Shown piece by piece: positions 8,525 to 17,086 of a stretch of 34,802 nt of DNA (positions are counted from its first letter, which is position 1; every line of letters starts with the position of its first letter). The position numbers and the translations under genes were made by a program. The stretch covers positions 1 through 34,802 of the forward strand of contig NZ_JAILXP010000024.1 of assembly GCF_020740895.1 (NCBI RefSeq), written 5' to 3'. The notes below the pieces were generated by a model. That model had not been told where the DNA came from. It saw only the letters and a program-made list of their open reading frames with translations, and searched no databases. The stretch comes from Streptomyces sp. UNOB3_S3. Lineage in GTDB: Bacteria; Actinomycetota; Actinomycetes; Streptomycetales; Streptomycetaceae.

Positions 8525-8592
8525 GGCCGCCGGGCACAGACGATCTCCCCGGTCAACGTGATGAACGTCAAGGAAACATCAGGGAATTGGCA

Positions 8593-8623
8593 TTGACATG
8601 CCATGCGGCCGGTCGGCCATCCT
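8593..8623 (+). promoter_or_regulatory. Candidate promoter for the secreted ribonuclease
   Basis: A perfect -35 (TTGACA, 8593-8598) is followed after 19 bases by CATCCT (8618-8623), which keeps the important A and final T of a -10. Transcription would begin at about 8630, exactly at the ATG at 8631. This suggests a leaderless message and explains why no Shine-Dalgarno is visible. Confidence 0.4.
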
Positions 8624-8630
8624 GATGTTC

Positions 8631-9038
8631 ATGACAACCCCCCATCGTCTCGTGCGCCTCGGCGCCCTCGCCGCCGTCGCCACCACCCTCCTCTTCGGCG
8701 CCCCCGCCGTCGCCGCCCCGTCGGTGGCCCCCTCGGTGGTGGCCGTGAAGTCCGTCGGCGACATCTGTTACTCGGAGCTCCCCTCCCAGGCCCACGACAC
8801 CATCCGGCTGATCGACCAGGGCGGCCCCTTCCCCTACCCGCGGGACGGCATCGTCTTCTCCAACCGCGAGGGCATCCTCCCCAAGCAGACGAGCGGCTAC
8901 TACCACGAGTACACCGTCATCACCCCGGGCTCCCCGGACCGCGGCGCCCGCCGTGTCATCGCCGGCAAGCGCCCGCACGAGGACTACTACACGGCCGACC
9001 ACTACCGGAGCTTCGACCTCGTCGACTTCTCCTGCTGA
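8631..9038 (+). CDS. Secreted guanyl-specific ribonuclease (RNase Sa type)
   Basis: An extracellular RNase of the N1/T1/barnase superfamily that cleaves RNA after G. The 135-residue precursor has a signal peptide (RLVRLGALAAVATTLLFGAPAVA, cleavage near residue 28-30). The mature enzyme is close to RNase Sa: CYSELPSQAHDTIRLI, GPFPYPRDGIVFSNRE, YYHEYTVITPG with catalytic Glu93, RGARRVIAGK with the catalytic arginine, and EDYYTADHY with catalytic His124. Cys46 and Cys135 would form the family's single disulfide. The ATG at 8631 gives a clean signal peptide; ATG at 8598 or 8625 is possible. No barstar-like inhibitor lies in the window. A strong hairpin follows at 9056-9090. Confidence 0.9.
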   Translation: MTTPHRLVRLGALAAVATTLLFGAPAVAAPSVAPSVVAVKSVGDICYSELPSQAHDTIRLIDQGGPFPYPRDGIVFSNREGILPKQTSGYYHEYTVITPGSPDRGARRVIAGKRPHEDYYTADHYRSFDLVDFSC

Positions 9039-9055
9039 CACCTTCCGTCCGTGAA

Positions 9056-9090
9056 GGAGCCCCGTCACCGGTGCGCGGTGACGGGGCTCC
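9056..9090 (+). terminator. Strong hairpin terminator after the ribonuclease gene
   Basis: A perfect 14-bp stem (9056-9069 pairing with 9077-9090, GGAGCCCC at the outer end) with a 7-base loop begins 17 bases after the ribonuclease stop. There is no T-tract, as is usual for Streptomyces. Confidence 0.8.
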
Positions 9091-9122
9091 GGCGTTCCTG
9101 GATCACACACGAAGATCGTTTG

Positions 9123-9140
9123 TACCTACTGGTATGTACA
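9123..9140. promoter_or_regulatory. TetR-type operator candidate
   Basis: TACCTACTGGTA (9123-9134) is an inverted repeat (TACC, four bases, GGTA), flanked on both sides by TGTAC/GTACA half-sites. It lies 15 bases before the tetR start, where autorepressor sites of TetR proteins usually sit, and probably overlaps the promoter of the tetR-DUF4865 pair. Confidence 0.5.
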
Positions 9141-9148
9141 CTCGGATC

Positions 9149-9718
9149 ATGAGCACCCCGGAACGCCTCATCGAGAGCACCCGTGAACTCCTGTGGGAGC
9201 GCGGCTACGTCGGTACGAGCCCCAAGGCGATCCAGCAGCGCGCGGGCGCCGGGCAGGGCAGTATGTACCACCACTTCTCCGGCAAGCCGGACCTCGCCCT
9301 CGCCGCGATCCGGCGCACCGCCGAGGAGCTCCGGGCCGCCGCCGAGGAGCGGTTCGCCGCGCCCGGCACGGCCGTCGAGCGCGTCACGGCGTACCTGCGG
9401 CGCGAGCGGGAGGTCCTCAAGGGCTGCCCCATCGGCCGGCTCACCCAGGACCCCGACGTCATGGCCGACCCCGTGCTGCGCGCGCCGGTCGACGAGACCT
9501 TCGCCTGGCTGCGGGCCCGGATCGCCGGCGTGCTGGCCGAGGGCCGGGACCGGGGCGAGCTGGACGCCGCGCTCGACCCCGCCGACACGGCCTCGACCGT
9601 GGTGGCCGTACTCCAGGGCGGCTACGTCCTCGCCCGCGCCGCCGGATCCGAGGAGCCCTTCCGGCGGGCCGTCGACGGAGTCCTGGGGCTGCTCGCCGCG
9701 CACACCACCGGGCGCTGA
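9149..9718 (+). CDS. TetR-family transcriptional regulator
   Basis: A 189-residue TetR regulator. The N-terminal helix-turn-helix is plain: ERLIESTRELLWERGYVGTSPKAIQQRAGAGQGSMYHHFSGKPDLAL. The C-terminal domain (GCPIGRLTQDPDVMADPVLRAPVDETFAWL) resembles regulators of the YxaF/LmrA-like class that carry a GC-P motif in the ligand domain. ATG at 9149 is chosen because the HTH begins within a few residues; an in-frame ATG at 9134 would put the start inside the palindrome. The next gene, a DUF4865 protein 39 bases downstream, is very likely its target and co-transcribed partner. Confidence 0.85.
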   Translation: MSTPERLIESTRELLWERGYVGTSPKAIQQRAGAGQGSMYHHFSGKPDLALAAIRRTAEELRAAAEERFAAPGTAVERVTAYLRREREVLKGCPIGRLTQDPDVMADPVLRAPVDETFAWLRARIAGVLAEGRDRGELDAALDPADTASTVVAVLQGGYVLARAAGSEEPFRRAVDGVLGLLAAHTTGR

Positions 9719-9757
9719 CCCGGCAGAGCGTTGACCCGACGAAGGAGAACAGACGCC

Positions 9758-10354
9758 ATGTACGCCATGCAGTACGAGATCACCCTGCCCGCCGACTACG
9801 ACATGACCGTCATCCGGCAGCGGGTGGCGGCCCGGGCTCACGTCCTCGACGACCGCGCCGGGCTGGGCCTGAAGGCCTACGTCATCCGGGAACGCGGAGT
9901 CGACGGCTCGCCGGTCAACCAGTACGCCCCCTTCTACCTGTGGGACGGCGTCGGCGCGATGGGTGAGTTCCTGGTCGGTGGCGGGGGATTCCAGGGCATC
10001 GTCGCCTCCTTCGGCCGCCCGGCCGTCCACCACTGGACCGGCGTCGCCTGCCACGCGGGCCCGGCCCGGTCCGCCGTGCCGCGTGCGGCCTCCCGGCTGC
10101 TCACCCCGATGCCCGCCGGGGCCGACACCGCGACCGTGGTGGCGGACGCGCTCGGCGAGCTGGACGGGCTCGCCGCCCGCCCTGGGGTGCACACCACCGC
10201 GCTGGCCTTCGACCCCCGCCACTGGCAGCTGCTGCGCTTCACGCTGTGGGAGCACTCCGTTCCCTCAAGCGAGGACGAGCGCGCCGAGCGCTACGAGGTG
10301 CTCCACCTGTCGGACCCCCACCTGACGGAGATCCCCGAGGGCCGACACTGGTGA
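9758..10354 (+). CDS. DUF4865 family protein
   Basis: A 198-residue cytoplasmic protein of unknown function. It starts MYAMQYEITLPADYDMTVIRQRV and contains GLGLKAYVIRERGVDGSPVNQYAPFYLW, FGRPAVHHWTGVA and a C-terminal YEVLHLSDP, matching the DUF4865 family usually found beside TetR regulators. The sequence suggests a duplicated ferredoxin-like alpha/beta barrel as in antibiotic monooxygenase (ABM)-type proteins, but I cannot establish that by eye. ATG at 9758 has AAGGAG ten bases upstream. Together with tetR it makes a compact stress or detoxification cassette; the inducer is unknown. Confidence 0.8.
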   Translation: MYAMQYEITLPADYDMTVIRQRVAARAHVLDDRAGLGLKAYVIRERGVDGSPVNQYAPFYLWDGVGAMGEFLVGGGGFQGIVASFGRPAVHHWTGVACHAGPARSAVPRAASRLLTPMPAGADTATVVADALGELDGLAARPGVHTTALAFDPRHWQLLRFTLWEHSVPSSEDERAERYEVLHLSDPHLTEIPEGRHW

Positions 10355-10514
10355 CGCACCGTCACGCGCGCCCCTCGATCGCGAGGCCAACCTCCCCTGT
10401 ACGCCGCGCGCTTGACGGTGTGCCGGGCATCTCCCCGCGGACCATGGCGGCCACTCCTACCCGCGCGTAGGGTGAATGCGTCGAACAACATTCCGACGCA
10501 CCGGGGGCAGCGCA

Positions 10515-11726
10515 ATGACCGCAGTGGCCGAAGAGCGGGACGGGACGATCGATCTGGCGGCGATGGGCGCGGAACTGGCCCGGGACCCCTACCGCGTCTA
10601 CGCGGCCCTGCGCGAGCGGGGCCCCGTCCACCGGGTGCGGATGCCGGAGGGGGCGGTCTGCTGGCTCGTCGTCGGCTACGACGAGGTGCGCGCCGCCCTC
10701 AACGACCCCACGCTCTCCAAGGACTGGCGGAACGCCGCCCCCGACATGCCCCTGCCACCCGTCGCCGCCGGCCCGCACATGCTCATCGCCGACCAGCCGA
10801 ACCACACCCGGCTGCGGAAGCTGGTCGCCAAGGAGTTCACCGCGCGCCGCGTCGAGGCCCTGGCCCCCCGCGTCCAGCAGCTCACCGACGAGCTCCTCGA
10901 TGCCATGCTGGCCGCCCCGGACCGCCGCGCCGACCTTGTCGAGGCCCTGTCCTTCCCGCTGCCCATGAGCGTCATATGCGAGCTGATCGGCGTGCCCGAC
11001 CTCGACCGGGCGGCCTTCCGCCGCTGGTCGAACACCACCATCGGCGCCGAGCCGCCCCAGGCCAAGCTCAAGGCCGCCCAGGAGGTCGGCGTCTATCTGA
11101 CGGAACTCGTCGCCGCCAAACGCGAGAAGCCCGGCGACGACCTGCTCAGCGCCCTGATCCGCACCACCGACGAGGACGGCGACCGGCTCTCCTTCGAGGA
11201 GCTCCTCGGCATGGCCTGGATCCTGCTGGTCGCCGGCCACGAGACCACCGTCAACCTCATCTCCAACGGCGTCCTCGCCCTGCTGAGCCACCCCGGCCAG
11301 CTCGCCGACCTGCGCGCCGACTTCGGTCTCCTCGAAGGCGCCGTCGAGGAGATGCTGCGCTACGACGGCCCCGTCGAGACCTCCACCTTCCGCTTCACCA
11401 CCGAGCCCCTGGACATCGGCGGCACCGTCATACCCGGCGGCGGCGAGCTCGTCCTGGCCGCCCTGTCCGACGCCGACCGCGACCCGGCCCGCTTCGAGGA
11501 TGCCGGCCGCTTCGACATCCACCGCGACGCCCGCGGCCACGTCGCCTTCGGCCACGGCATCCACTACTGCGTGGGCGCGCCCCTGGCCCGCCTGGAGGCG
11601 AGGATCGCCATCCGCTCCCTGCTGGAGCGCTGCCCCGACCTCGCCCTCGACAGCCACCCCGACGCACTCACCTGGCGCGAGGGCCTCCTGATGCGGGGGC
11701 CGCACCACCTGCCGGTGCGCTTCTGA
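10515..11726 (+). CDS. Cytochrome P450 (CYP107-like)
   Basis: A soluble class I bacterial P450 of 403 residues. The diagnostic elements are in order: the C-helix motif HTRLRKLVAKEFTARRV, the I-helix AGHETT (oxygen activation), the K-helix EEMLR (ExxR), and the heme-ligand loop FGHGIHYCVGAPLARLE, whose Cys ligates iron. The general layout is that of CYP107-type enzymes of Streptomyces, which hydroxylate diverse secondary metabolites; substrate cannot be read from the sequence. No ferredoxin or reductase gene is adjacent, so electrons must come from elsewhere. The start is ATG at 10515 after GGGGGCAG. The gene stands alone and is followed at once by a hairpin and a Streptomyces-type repeat. Confidence 0.93.
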   Translation: MTAVAEERDGTIDLAAMGAELARDPYRVYAALRERGPVHRVRMPEGAVCWLVVGYDEVRAALNDPTLSKDWRNAAPDMPLPPVAAGPHMLIADQPNHTRLRKLVAKEFTARRVEALAPRVQQLTDELLDAMLAAPDRRADLVEALSFPLPMSVICELIGVPDLDRAAFRRWSNTTIGAEPPQAKLKAAQEVGVYLTELVAAKREKPGDDLLSALIRTTDEDGDRLSFEELLGMAWILLVAGHETTVNLISNGVLALLSHPGQLADLRADFGLLEGAVEEMLRYDGPVETSTFRFTTEPLDIGGTVIPGGGELVLAALSDADRDPARFEDAGRFDIHRDARGHVAFGHGIHYCVGAPLARLEARIAIRSLLERCPDLALDSHPDALTWREGLLMRGPHHLPVRF

Positions 11727-11790
11727 AAGGGGCTGTGCCCCTTACGGGGCGCGGGGAACTGCGCGATCAGCCCCCACCGGCGCGCGGTGG
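11727..11790 (+). repeat. Streptomyces intergenic repeat with terminator hairpin
   Basis: Immediately after the P450 stop, AAGGGGC-TGT-GCCCCTT (11727-11743) forms a perfect 7-bp hairpin. It is followed by GCGCGGGGAACTGCGCGA and CAGCCCCCACCGG. From memory, this run recurs in intergenic regions across many Streptomyces chromosomes, commonly after stop codons. It probably acts as terminator of the P450 gene; whether the downstream half has another role is unknown. Confidence 0.6.
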
Positions 11791-11805
11791 ACCGGACCAC
11801 CCCGG

Positions 11806-11843
11806 TCCGGAGGTCCGGATGTCCGGACATAAAGACCTCCGGA
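11806..11843. promoter_or_regulatory. Phased TCCGGA boxes upstream of the GntR regulator
   Basis: TCCGGA, itself a palindrome, occurs at 11806, 11814, 11822 and 11838: three copies in an exact 8-bp register and a fourth two registers later. The third lies in a perfect 12-bp palindrome ATGTCCGGACAT (11819-11830). They sit 37 bp or more before the GTG start of the GntR gene. TACGCT at 11868-11873 may be the -10 of a leaderless transcript. Most likely these are autoregulatory binding sites. Confidence 0.5.
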
Positions 11844-11879
11844 CTACCGGTCATCAGTCCACACAGCTACGCTCCCCCC

Positions 11880-12629
11880 GTGGCCACGCACCAACCCCTC
11901 CAGTTCACCCTCGACCGCGGCAGCCCGGTCCCGCTCTACTTCCAGCTCTCCCAGCAGCTGGAGGCCGCCATCGAGCGGGGCGAGCTCGCCCCCGGCAGCC
12001 TGCTCGGCAATGAGATCGAGCTCGCGGGACGGCTGGGCCTGTCCCGGCCCACCGTCCGCCAGGCCATCCAGTCGCTCGTCGACAAGGGCCTGCTCGTCCG
12101 CCGCCGGGGCGTGGGCACCCAGGTCGTCCACAGCCAGGTCAAGCGCCCCCTGGAGCTCAGCAGCCTCTACGACGACCTCGAGGAGGCCGGCCAGAAGCCC
12201 GCCACCCGGGTGCTGCGCCGCGTTGTCGAGCCCGCCACCGCCCGGGTCGCCGCCGCCCTCGGCGTCGCCGAGGGCGCCGACGTCGTCCTGGTGGAGCGGC
12301 TGCGCCTGGCGCACGGCGAGCCCATGGCCGCCCTGCGCAACCACCTGCCCGTCGGGCTGCTCGACCTCGACGACGAGGCGCTGGAGCGCACCGGGCTCTA
12401 CCGGCTGATGCGCATGGCCGGCATCACCCTCCACAGCGCCCGGCAGACCGTCGGGGCGCGCGCCGCCACCCTCGCCGAGGGTGAGCTGCTGGCCGAGCCG
12501 GAGGGGGCGCCGCTGCTGACGATGGAGCGGACGACGTTCGACGACACCGGCCGCGCGGTCGAGTTCGCCTCCCACCTCTACCGGGCGTCACGCTACGCGT
12601 TCGACTTCCAGCTCCTGGCGCGGTCCTAG
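11880..12629 (+). CDS. GntR/HutC-family transcriptional regulator
   Basis: A 249-residue GntR regulator of the HutC/FarR subgroup. The winged helix is PLYFQLSQQLEAAIERGELAPGSLL, then LAGRLGLSRPTVRQAIQSLVDKGLLVRRRGVGTQVV. The rest is a UTRA ligand domain (VLVERLRLAHGEPMAALRNHLP, SHLYRASRYAFDFQL). Proteins of this type bind sugars, sugar phosphates or small acids. GTG at 11880 is chosen because the domain starts directly and the upstream frame runs through the operator boxes. The sugar ABC transporter operon begins 237 bases downstream in the same direction, so this regulator is the likely local controller, although no TCCGGA box lies in that operon's promoter. Confidence 0.88.
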   Translation: MATHQPLQFTLDRGSPVPLYFQLSQQLEAAIERGELAPGSLLGNEIELAGRLGLSRPTVRQAIQSLVDKGLLVRRRGVGTQVVHSQVKRPLELSSLYDDLEEAGQKPATRVLRRVVEPATARVAAALGVAEGADVVLVERLRLAHGEPMAALRNHLPVGLLDLDDEALERTGLYRLMRMAGITLHSARQTVGARAATLAEGELLAEPEGAPLLTMERTTFDDTGRAVEFASHLYRASRYAFDFQLLARS

Positions 12630-12706
12630 CCGCGGTCCTGGCGCGGCTCCGGCCCTGTCAGCGACCCCGCCCACCTGTCATGTCGTAAGAATGTTCTGAC
12701 AAAGTC

Positions 12707-12736
12707 TTGACGTGGTGTGGCTTACGCCACTAGAAC
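12707..12736 (+). promoter_or_regulatory. Promoter with operator for the sugar ABC operon
   Basis: TTGACG (12707-12712) and TAGAAC (12731-12736) are 18 bases apart. The spacer holds the perfect inverted repeat GTGGC-TTAC-GCCAC (12717-12730). Just upstream AGAA-TG-TTCT adds another small inverted repeat. A repressor, possibly the upstream GntR protein or a ROK/LacI protein elsewhere, would bind here. Confidence 0.5.
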
Positions 12737-12866
12737 TCCACCCACAAAGACCAGCCCCGGCGCCCCCGCCGACAGCGGTGACGGATGGTGACGGATACTT
12801 GGGCGGTTGGGCCCGCGGGATCAGGGTCCGGCCGCACGTGACAGACAGTGAGAAGGGCAAGTCCTC

Positions 12867-13877
12867 GTGGCAAGGGTTCGGACAGGCGTACGCGCGGTGA
12901 GCGCCGTGCTGGCAGCGGTACTCGGCGCCACACTCGCGGGATGCAGCAGCACGGGAGGCAAGCGCGCCGAGGAGCGGGCCGCCAAGGCCGCCCAGGGGCG
13001 TGCCGCCGTCGACACCCCCCGGTGGACCTTCGCAATGGTCACCCACTCGGGCGATGGCGACGCCTTCTGGGACATCGTCCAGAAGGGCGCCAAGCAGGCG
13101 GCCGTCAAGGACAACATCAACTTCCTCTACGCCCATGACGCCGAGGGCAACAAGCAGGCGCAGAGCGTCCAGGCCATGATCGACCAGAAGGTCGACGGCC
13201 TGATCGTCACCCTCGCCAAGCCCGACGCCATGAAGGACGTCGTGGCCAAGGCGGTGAAGGCCGGCATCCCGGTGATCACGGTGAACTCGGGTTCCGCCCA
13301 GTCCAAGGACTTCGGCGCGCTCACCCACATCGGCCAGGACGAGGTCATCGCCGGCGAGGCCGTCGGCGAGCAGCTCAACAAGCGCGGCCGGAAGAAGGCC
13401 GTCTGCGTCCTGCACGAGCAGGGCAACGTCGGCCACGAGCAGCGCTGTGAAGGCGTGAAGAAGACCTTCAAGGGCGACGTGCAGAACCTCTACGTCGAGG
13501 GCACCAACATGCCCGGCGTCCAGTCCTCCATTGAGGCCAAGCTGCAGTCCGACAAGGACATCGACACCGTCGTCACCCTCGGTGCCCCCTTCGCCCCCAC
13601 CGCCGTCAAGGCCGCCCGGCAGGCCGGCAGCAAGGCCGAGGTCGACACCTTCGACCTCAACGCCGACGTCGCCCAGGACCTCCAGGACGGCACGCTCGGC
13701 TTCGCCGTCGACCAGGACCCGTACCTCCAGGGCTACGAGGCCGTCGACCTGCTGTGGCTCTACCGGTACAACCGCGACATGCTCGGCGGCGGGCGGCCGG
13801 TCCTCACCGGCCCGCAGATCGTGACCAAGGACGACGCGAAGACCCTGGCCGAATACGCGAAGCGGGGCACCCGATGA
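12867..13877 (+). CDS. Sugar ABC transporter substrate-binding lipoprotein
   Basis: The extracellular sugar-binding component of an ABC importer. It begins with a lipoprotein signal peptide ending in the lipobox LAGC (Cys26), so the protein is tethered to the outer face of the membrane. The mature part is a periplasmic-binding-protein type 1 (RbsB/XylF-like) fold: FAMVTHSGDGDAFWDIVQKGAKQAA, AQSVQAMIDQKVDGLIVT, GIPVITVNSG, and a hinge near AVDQDPYLQGYEAVDLLWLY. Substrate is a pentose, hexose or cyclitol but cannot be fixed. The start is GTG at 12867; the ribosome site is weak (AGAAGGGCAAG is 10-15 bases upstream). Its stop overlaps the permease start by ATGA. Confidence 0.9.
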   Translation: MARVRTGVRAVSAVLAAVLGATLAGCSSTGGKRAEERAAKAAQGRAAVDTPRWTFAMVTHSGDGDAFWDIVQKGAKQAAVKDNINFLYAHDAEGNKQAQSVQAMIDQKVDGLIVTLAKPDAMKDVVAKAVKAGIPVITVNSGSAQSKDFGALTHIGQDEVIAGEAVGEQLNKRGRKKAVCVLHEQGNVGHEQRCEGVKKTFKGDVQNLYVEGTNMPGVQSSIEAKLQSDKDIDTVVTLGAPFAPTAVKAARQAGSKAEVDTFDLNADVAQDLQDGTLGFAVDQDPYLQGYEAVDLLWLYRYNRDMLGGGRPVLTGPQIVTKDDAKTLAEYAKRGTR

Positions 13878-14910
13878 GCACAGCCGCAACCGCACAGGCC
13901 GACGAGCGGCTCGTCCACCGCGGCATGGTGCGCCGGATGCTCGGCCGCCCCGAGCTCGGCTCCGTCGTGGGCGCGGCGGCGGTCTTCGTCTTCTTCTCGT
14001 TCGTCGCCGACAGCTTCCTGCGGGCGTCCAGCCTCTCGACCGTGCTGTACGCGGCCTCGACGATCGGCATCATGGCCGTCCCCGTCGCCCTGCTGATGAT
14101 CGGCGGCGAGTTCGACCTGTCGGCGGGCGTGATGGTCACGACCTCGGCCCTCGTCTCGTCGATGTTCAGCTACCAGATGACGGCGAACGTCTGGGTGGGC
14201 GTCGGGGTCTCCCTGCTGACCACCCTGGCCATCGGCTTCTTCAACGGCTTCGTATTCACCCGTACCAAGCTGCCCAGCTTCATCATCACGCTGGCCACGT
14301 TCCTGATGCTCACGGGCATCAACCTCGGCTTCACCAAGCTCATCGACGGCACGGTCTCCACCAAGACCATCGGTGACATGGAGGGCTTCGACTCCGCCCG
14401 CGCGGTCTTCGCCTCCCACCTCACCATCGGCGGCGTCGACCTGCAGGTCACCATCCTGTGGTGGCTCGGCCTCGTGGCCCTGGCCACCTGGATCCTGCTC
14501 CGCACCCGCGCGGGCAACTGGATCTTCGCCGTCGGCGGCGGCGCGGACGCGGCCCGCGCGGTCGGCGTCCCCGTCAACAAGACCAAGATCGGTCTGTACA
14601 TGGGCGTCGCCTTCTGCGCCTGGGTCTCCGGCCAGCACCTCCTGATGTCCTACAAGGTCGTGCAGTCCGGCGAGGGCGTCGGCAACGAGCTCCTCTACAT
14701 CATCGCGGCCGTCATCGGCGGCTGCCTGATGACCGGCGGCTACGGCTCCGCCATCGGCTCGGCGGTCGGCGCCTTCATCTTCGGCATGACCAGCAAGGGC
14801 ATCGTGTACGCGCAGTGGAACCCGGACTGGTTCAAGTTCTTCCTCGGCGCGATGCTGCTCCTCGCGACCCTGCTCAACGCATGGGTCCGCAAGCGCGCGG
14901 AGGCGAGCAA

Positions 14911-14914
<4 letters not shown>
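13874..14914 (+). CDS. Sugar ABC transporter permease
   Basis: A 346-residue inner-membrane permease of the RbsC/XylH type (BPD_transp_2 family), with about ten hydrophobic helices. Typical stretches are the [16 protein letters not shown] loop early on, [26 protein letters not shown] in the middle, and [28 protein letters not shown] towards the end. The glycine-rich EFDLSAG and TGGYGS patterns are the family signature. The ATG overlaps the lipoprotein stop and its own stop overlaps the ATPase start (GTGA), so the three subunits are translationally coupled. Confidence 0.92.
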
Positions 14915-15768
<854 letters not shown>

Positions 15769-15780
15769 CCCACTCGTGGA

Positions 15781-15828
15781 ACGGAGGGCGGGCGCGGACG
15801 GCGGGAACCGTCCGCGCCCGCCCTCCGT
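15781..15828 (+). terminator. 21-bp perfect hairpin terminator after the ABC operon
   Basis: Bases 15781-15801 (beginning ACGGAGGGCGG) pair perfectly with 15808-15828 around a six-base loop. It lies 12 bases after the ATPase stop and separates the ABC operon from the ROK kinase gene, which therefore needs its own promoter. Confidence 0.85.
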
Positions 15829-15869
15829 CCTTACTGGGACGATTGCCCACAACCGGGTGACCAGCGCCG

Positions 15870-15911
15870 TTGTGCGTCGTGGCCCGTCCGTGAGGCACAA
15901 TCGGCCACGAC
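15870..15911. promoter_or_regulatory. Interleaved inverted repeats upstream of the ROK kinase
   Basis: Two perfect inverted repeats interlock. TTGTGC (15870-15875) pairs with GCACAA (15895-15900), and GTCGTGGCC (15876-15884) pairs with GGCCACGAC (15903-15911). Only one pair could form in a transcript at a time, or each could be a protein site. They lie 54 bases before the ROK start. Confidence 0.4.
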
Positions 15912-15964
15912 CGCATCCACGAGGCCCACGGCCTCACGAGACCACCGCAGGGGCTACGACCGCG

Positions 15965-17086
15965 ATGAGCATGTACCGCGAGCGGGTACACCGGGGCACC
16001 GCCACAGCGACCGTGCTCCGCACGGTCGGCACGCGCGAGCGGCGCTCGCACCTCACCGCCCCCCGCGTCCCCACGGTCGGCATCGACATCGGCGGCACCA
16101 AGGTGATGGCGGGCGTCGTGGACGCCGACGGCAACATCCTGGAGAAGCTCCGCACCGAGACCCCGGACAAGTCCAAGAGCCCCAAGGTCGTCGAGGACAC
16201 CATCGTCGAGCTCGTGCTCGACCTCTCCGACCGCCACGACGTCCACGCCGTGGGCATCGGCGCCGCCGGCTGGGTCGACGCCGACCGCAACCGCGTCCTC
16301 TTCGCCCCCCACCTCTCCTGGCGCAACGAACCCCTGCGCGACCGCCTCGCCGGCCGCCTCGCCGTGCCCGTCATGGTCGACAACGACGCCAACACCGCCG
16401 CCTGGGCCGAATGGCGCTTCGGCGCCGGCCGGGGCGAGGACCACCTCGTCATGATCACCCTCGGTACCGGCATCGGCGGCGCCATCCTGGAGGACGGCCA
16501 GGTCAAGCGCGGCAAGTTCGGCGTCGCCGGCGAGTTCGGCCATATGCAGGTCGTCCCCGGCGGCCACCGCTGCCCCTGCGGCAACCGCGGCTGCTGGGAG
16601 CAGTACAGCTCCGGCAACGCCCTCGTCCGCGAGGCCCGCGAGCTCGCCGCCGCCGAGTCCCCCGTCGCCTACGGGATCATGGACCGCGTCGGCGGCAACG
16701 TCAACGAGATCACCGGCCCGCTGATCACCGAGCTGGCCCGCTCCGGCGACGCCATGTGCGTCGAGCTCCTCCAGGACATCGGCCAGTGGCTCGGCGTCGG
16801 CATCGCCAACCTCGCAGCCGCCCTCGACCCCTCCTGCTTCGTCATCGGCGGCGGCGTCAGCGCCGCCGACGACCTGCTGATCGGCCCCGCCCGCGACGCC
16901 TTCCGCCGCCACCTCACCGGCCGCGGCTACCGCCCCGAGGCCCGCATCGTCAAGGCCCAGCTCGGCCCCGAGGCCGGCATGGTCGGCGCCGCCGACCTCG
17001 CCCGCCTCGTAGCCCGCCGCTTCCGCCGCGCCAACCGGCGCCGGGTGGAGCGCTACGAGCGCTACGCACGGGCCGGCCGGGGGTGA
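15965..17086 (+). CDS. ROK-family sugar kinase (glucokinase-like)
   Basis: A 373-residue ATP-dependent sugar kinase of the ROK family, expected to phosphorylate the sugar brought in by the preceding transporter. It has the phosphate loop GIDIGGTKV (from about residue 39), the catalytic Asp in MVDNDANTAAWAEW, TLGTGIGGAIL, GEFGHMQV, and the zinc motif CPCGNRGCWE. The first 35 residues are a basic extension without a helix-turn-helix, so this is a kinase and not a ROK repressor. The ATG at 15965 is chosen; another ATG follows two codons later. The gene overlaps the next one by GTGA. Confidence 0.9.
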   Translation: MSMYRERVHRGTATATVLRTVGTRERRSHLTAPRVPTVGIDIGGTKVMAGVVDADGNILEKLRTETPDKSKSPKVVEDTIVELVLDLSDRHDVHAVGIGAAGWVDADRNRVLFAPHLSWRNEPLRDRLAGRLAVPVMVDNDANTAAWAEWRFGAGRGEDHLVMITLGTGIGGAILEDGQVKRGKFGVAGEFGHMQVVPGGHRCPCGNRGCWEQYSSGNALVREARELAAAESPVAYGIMDRVGGNVNEITGPLITELARSGDAMCVELLQDIGQWLGVGIANLAAALDPSCFVIGGGVSAADDLLIGPARDAFRRHLTGRGYRPEARIVKAQLGPEAGMVGAADLARLVARRFRRANRRRVERYERYARAGRG

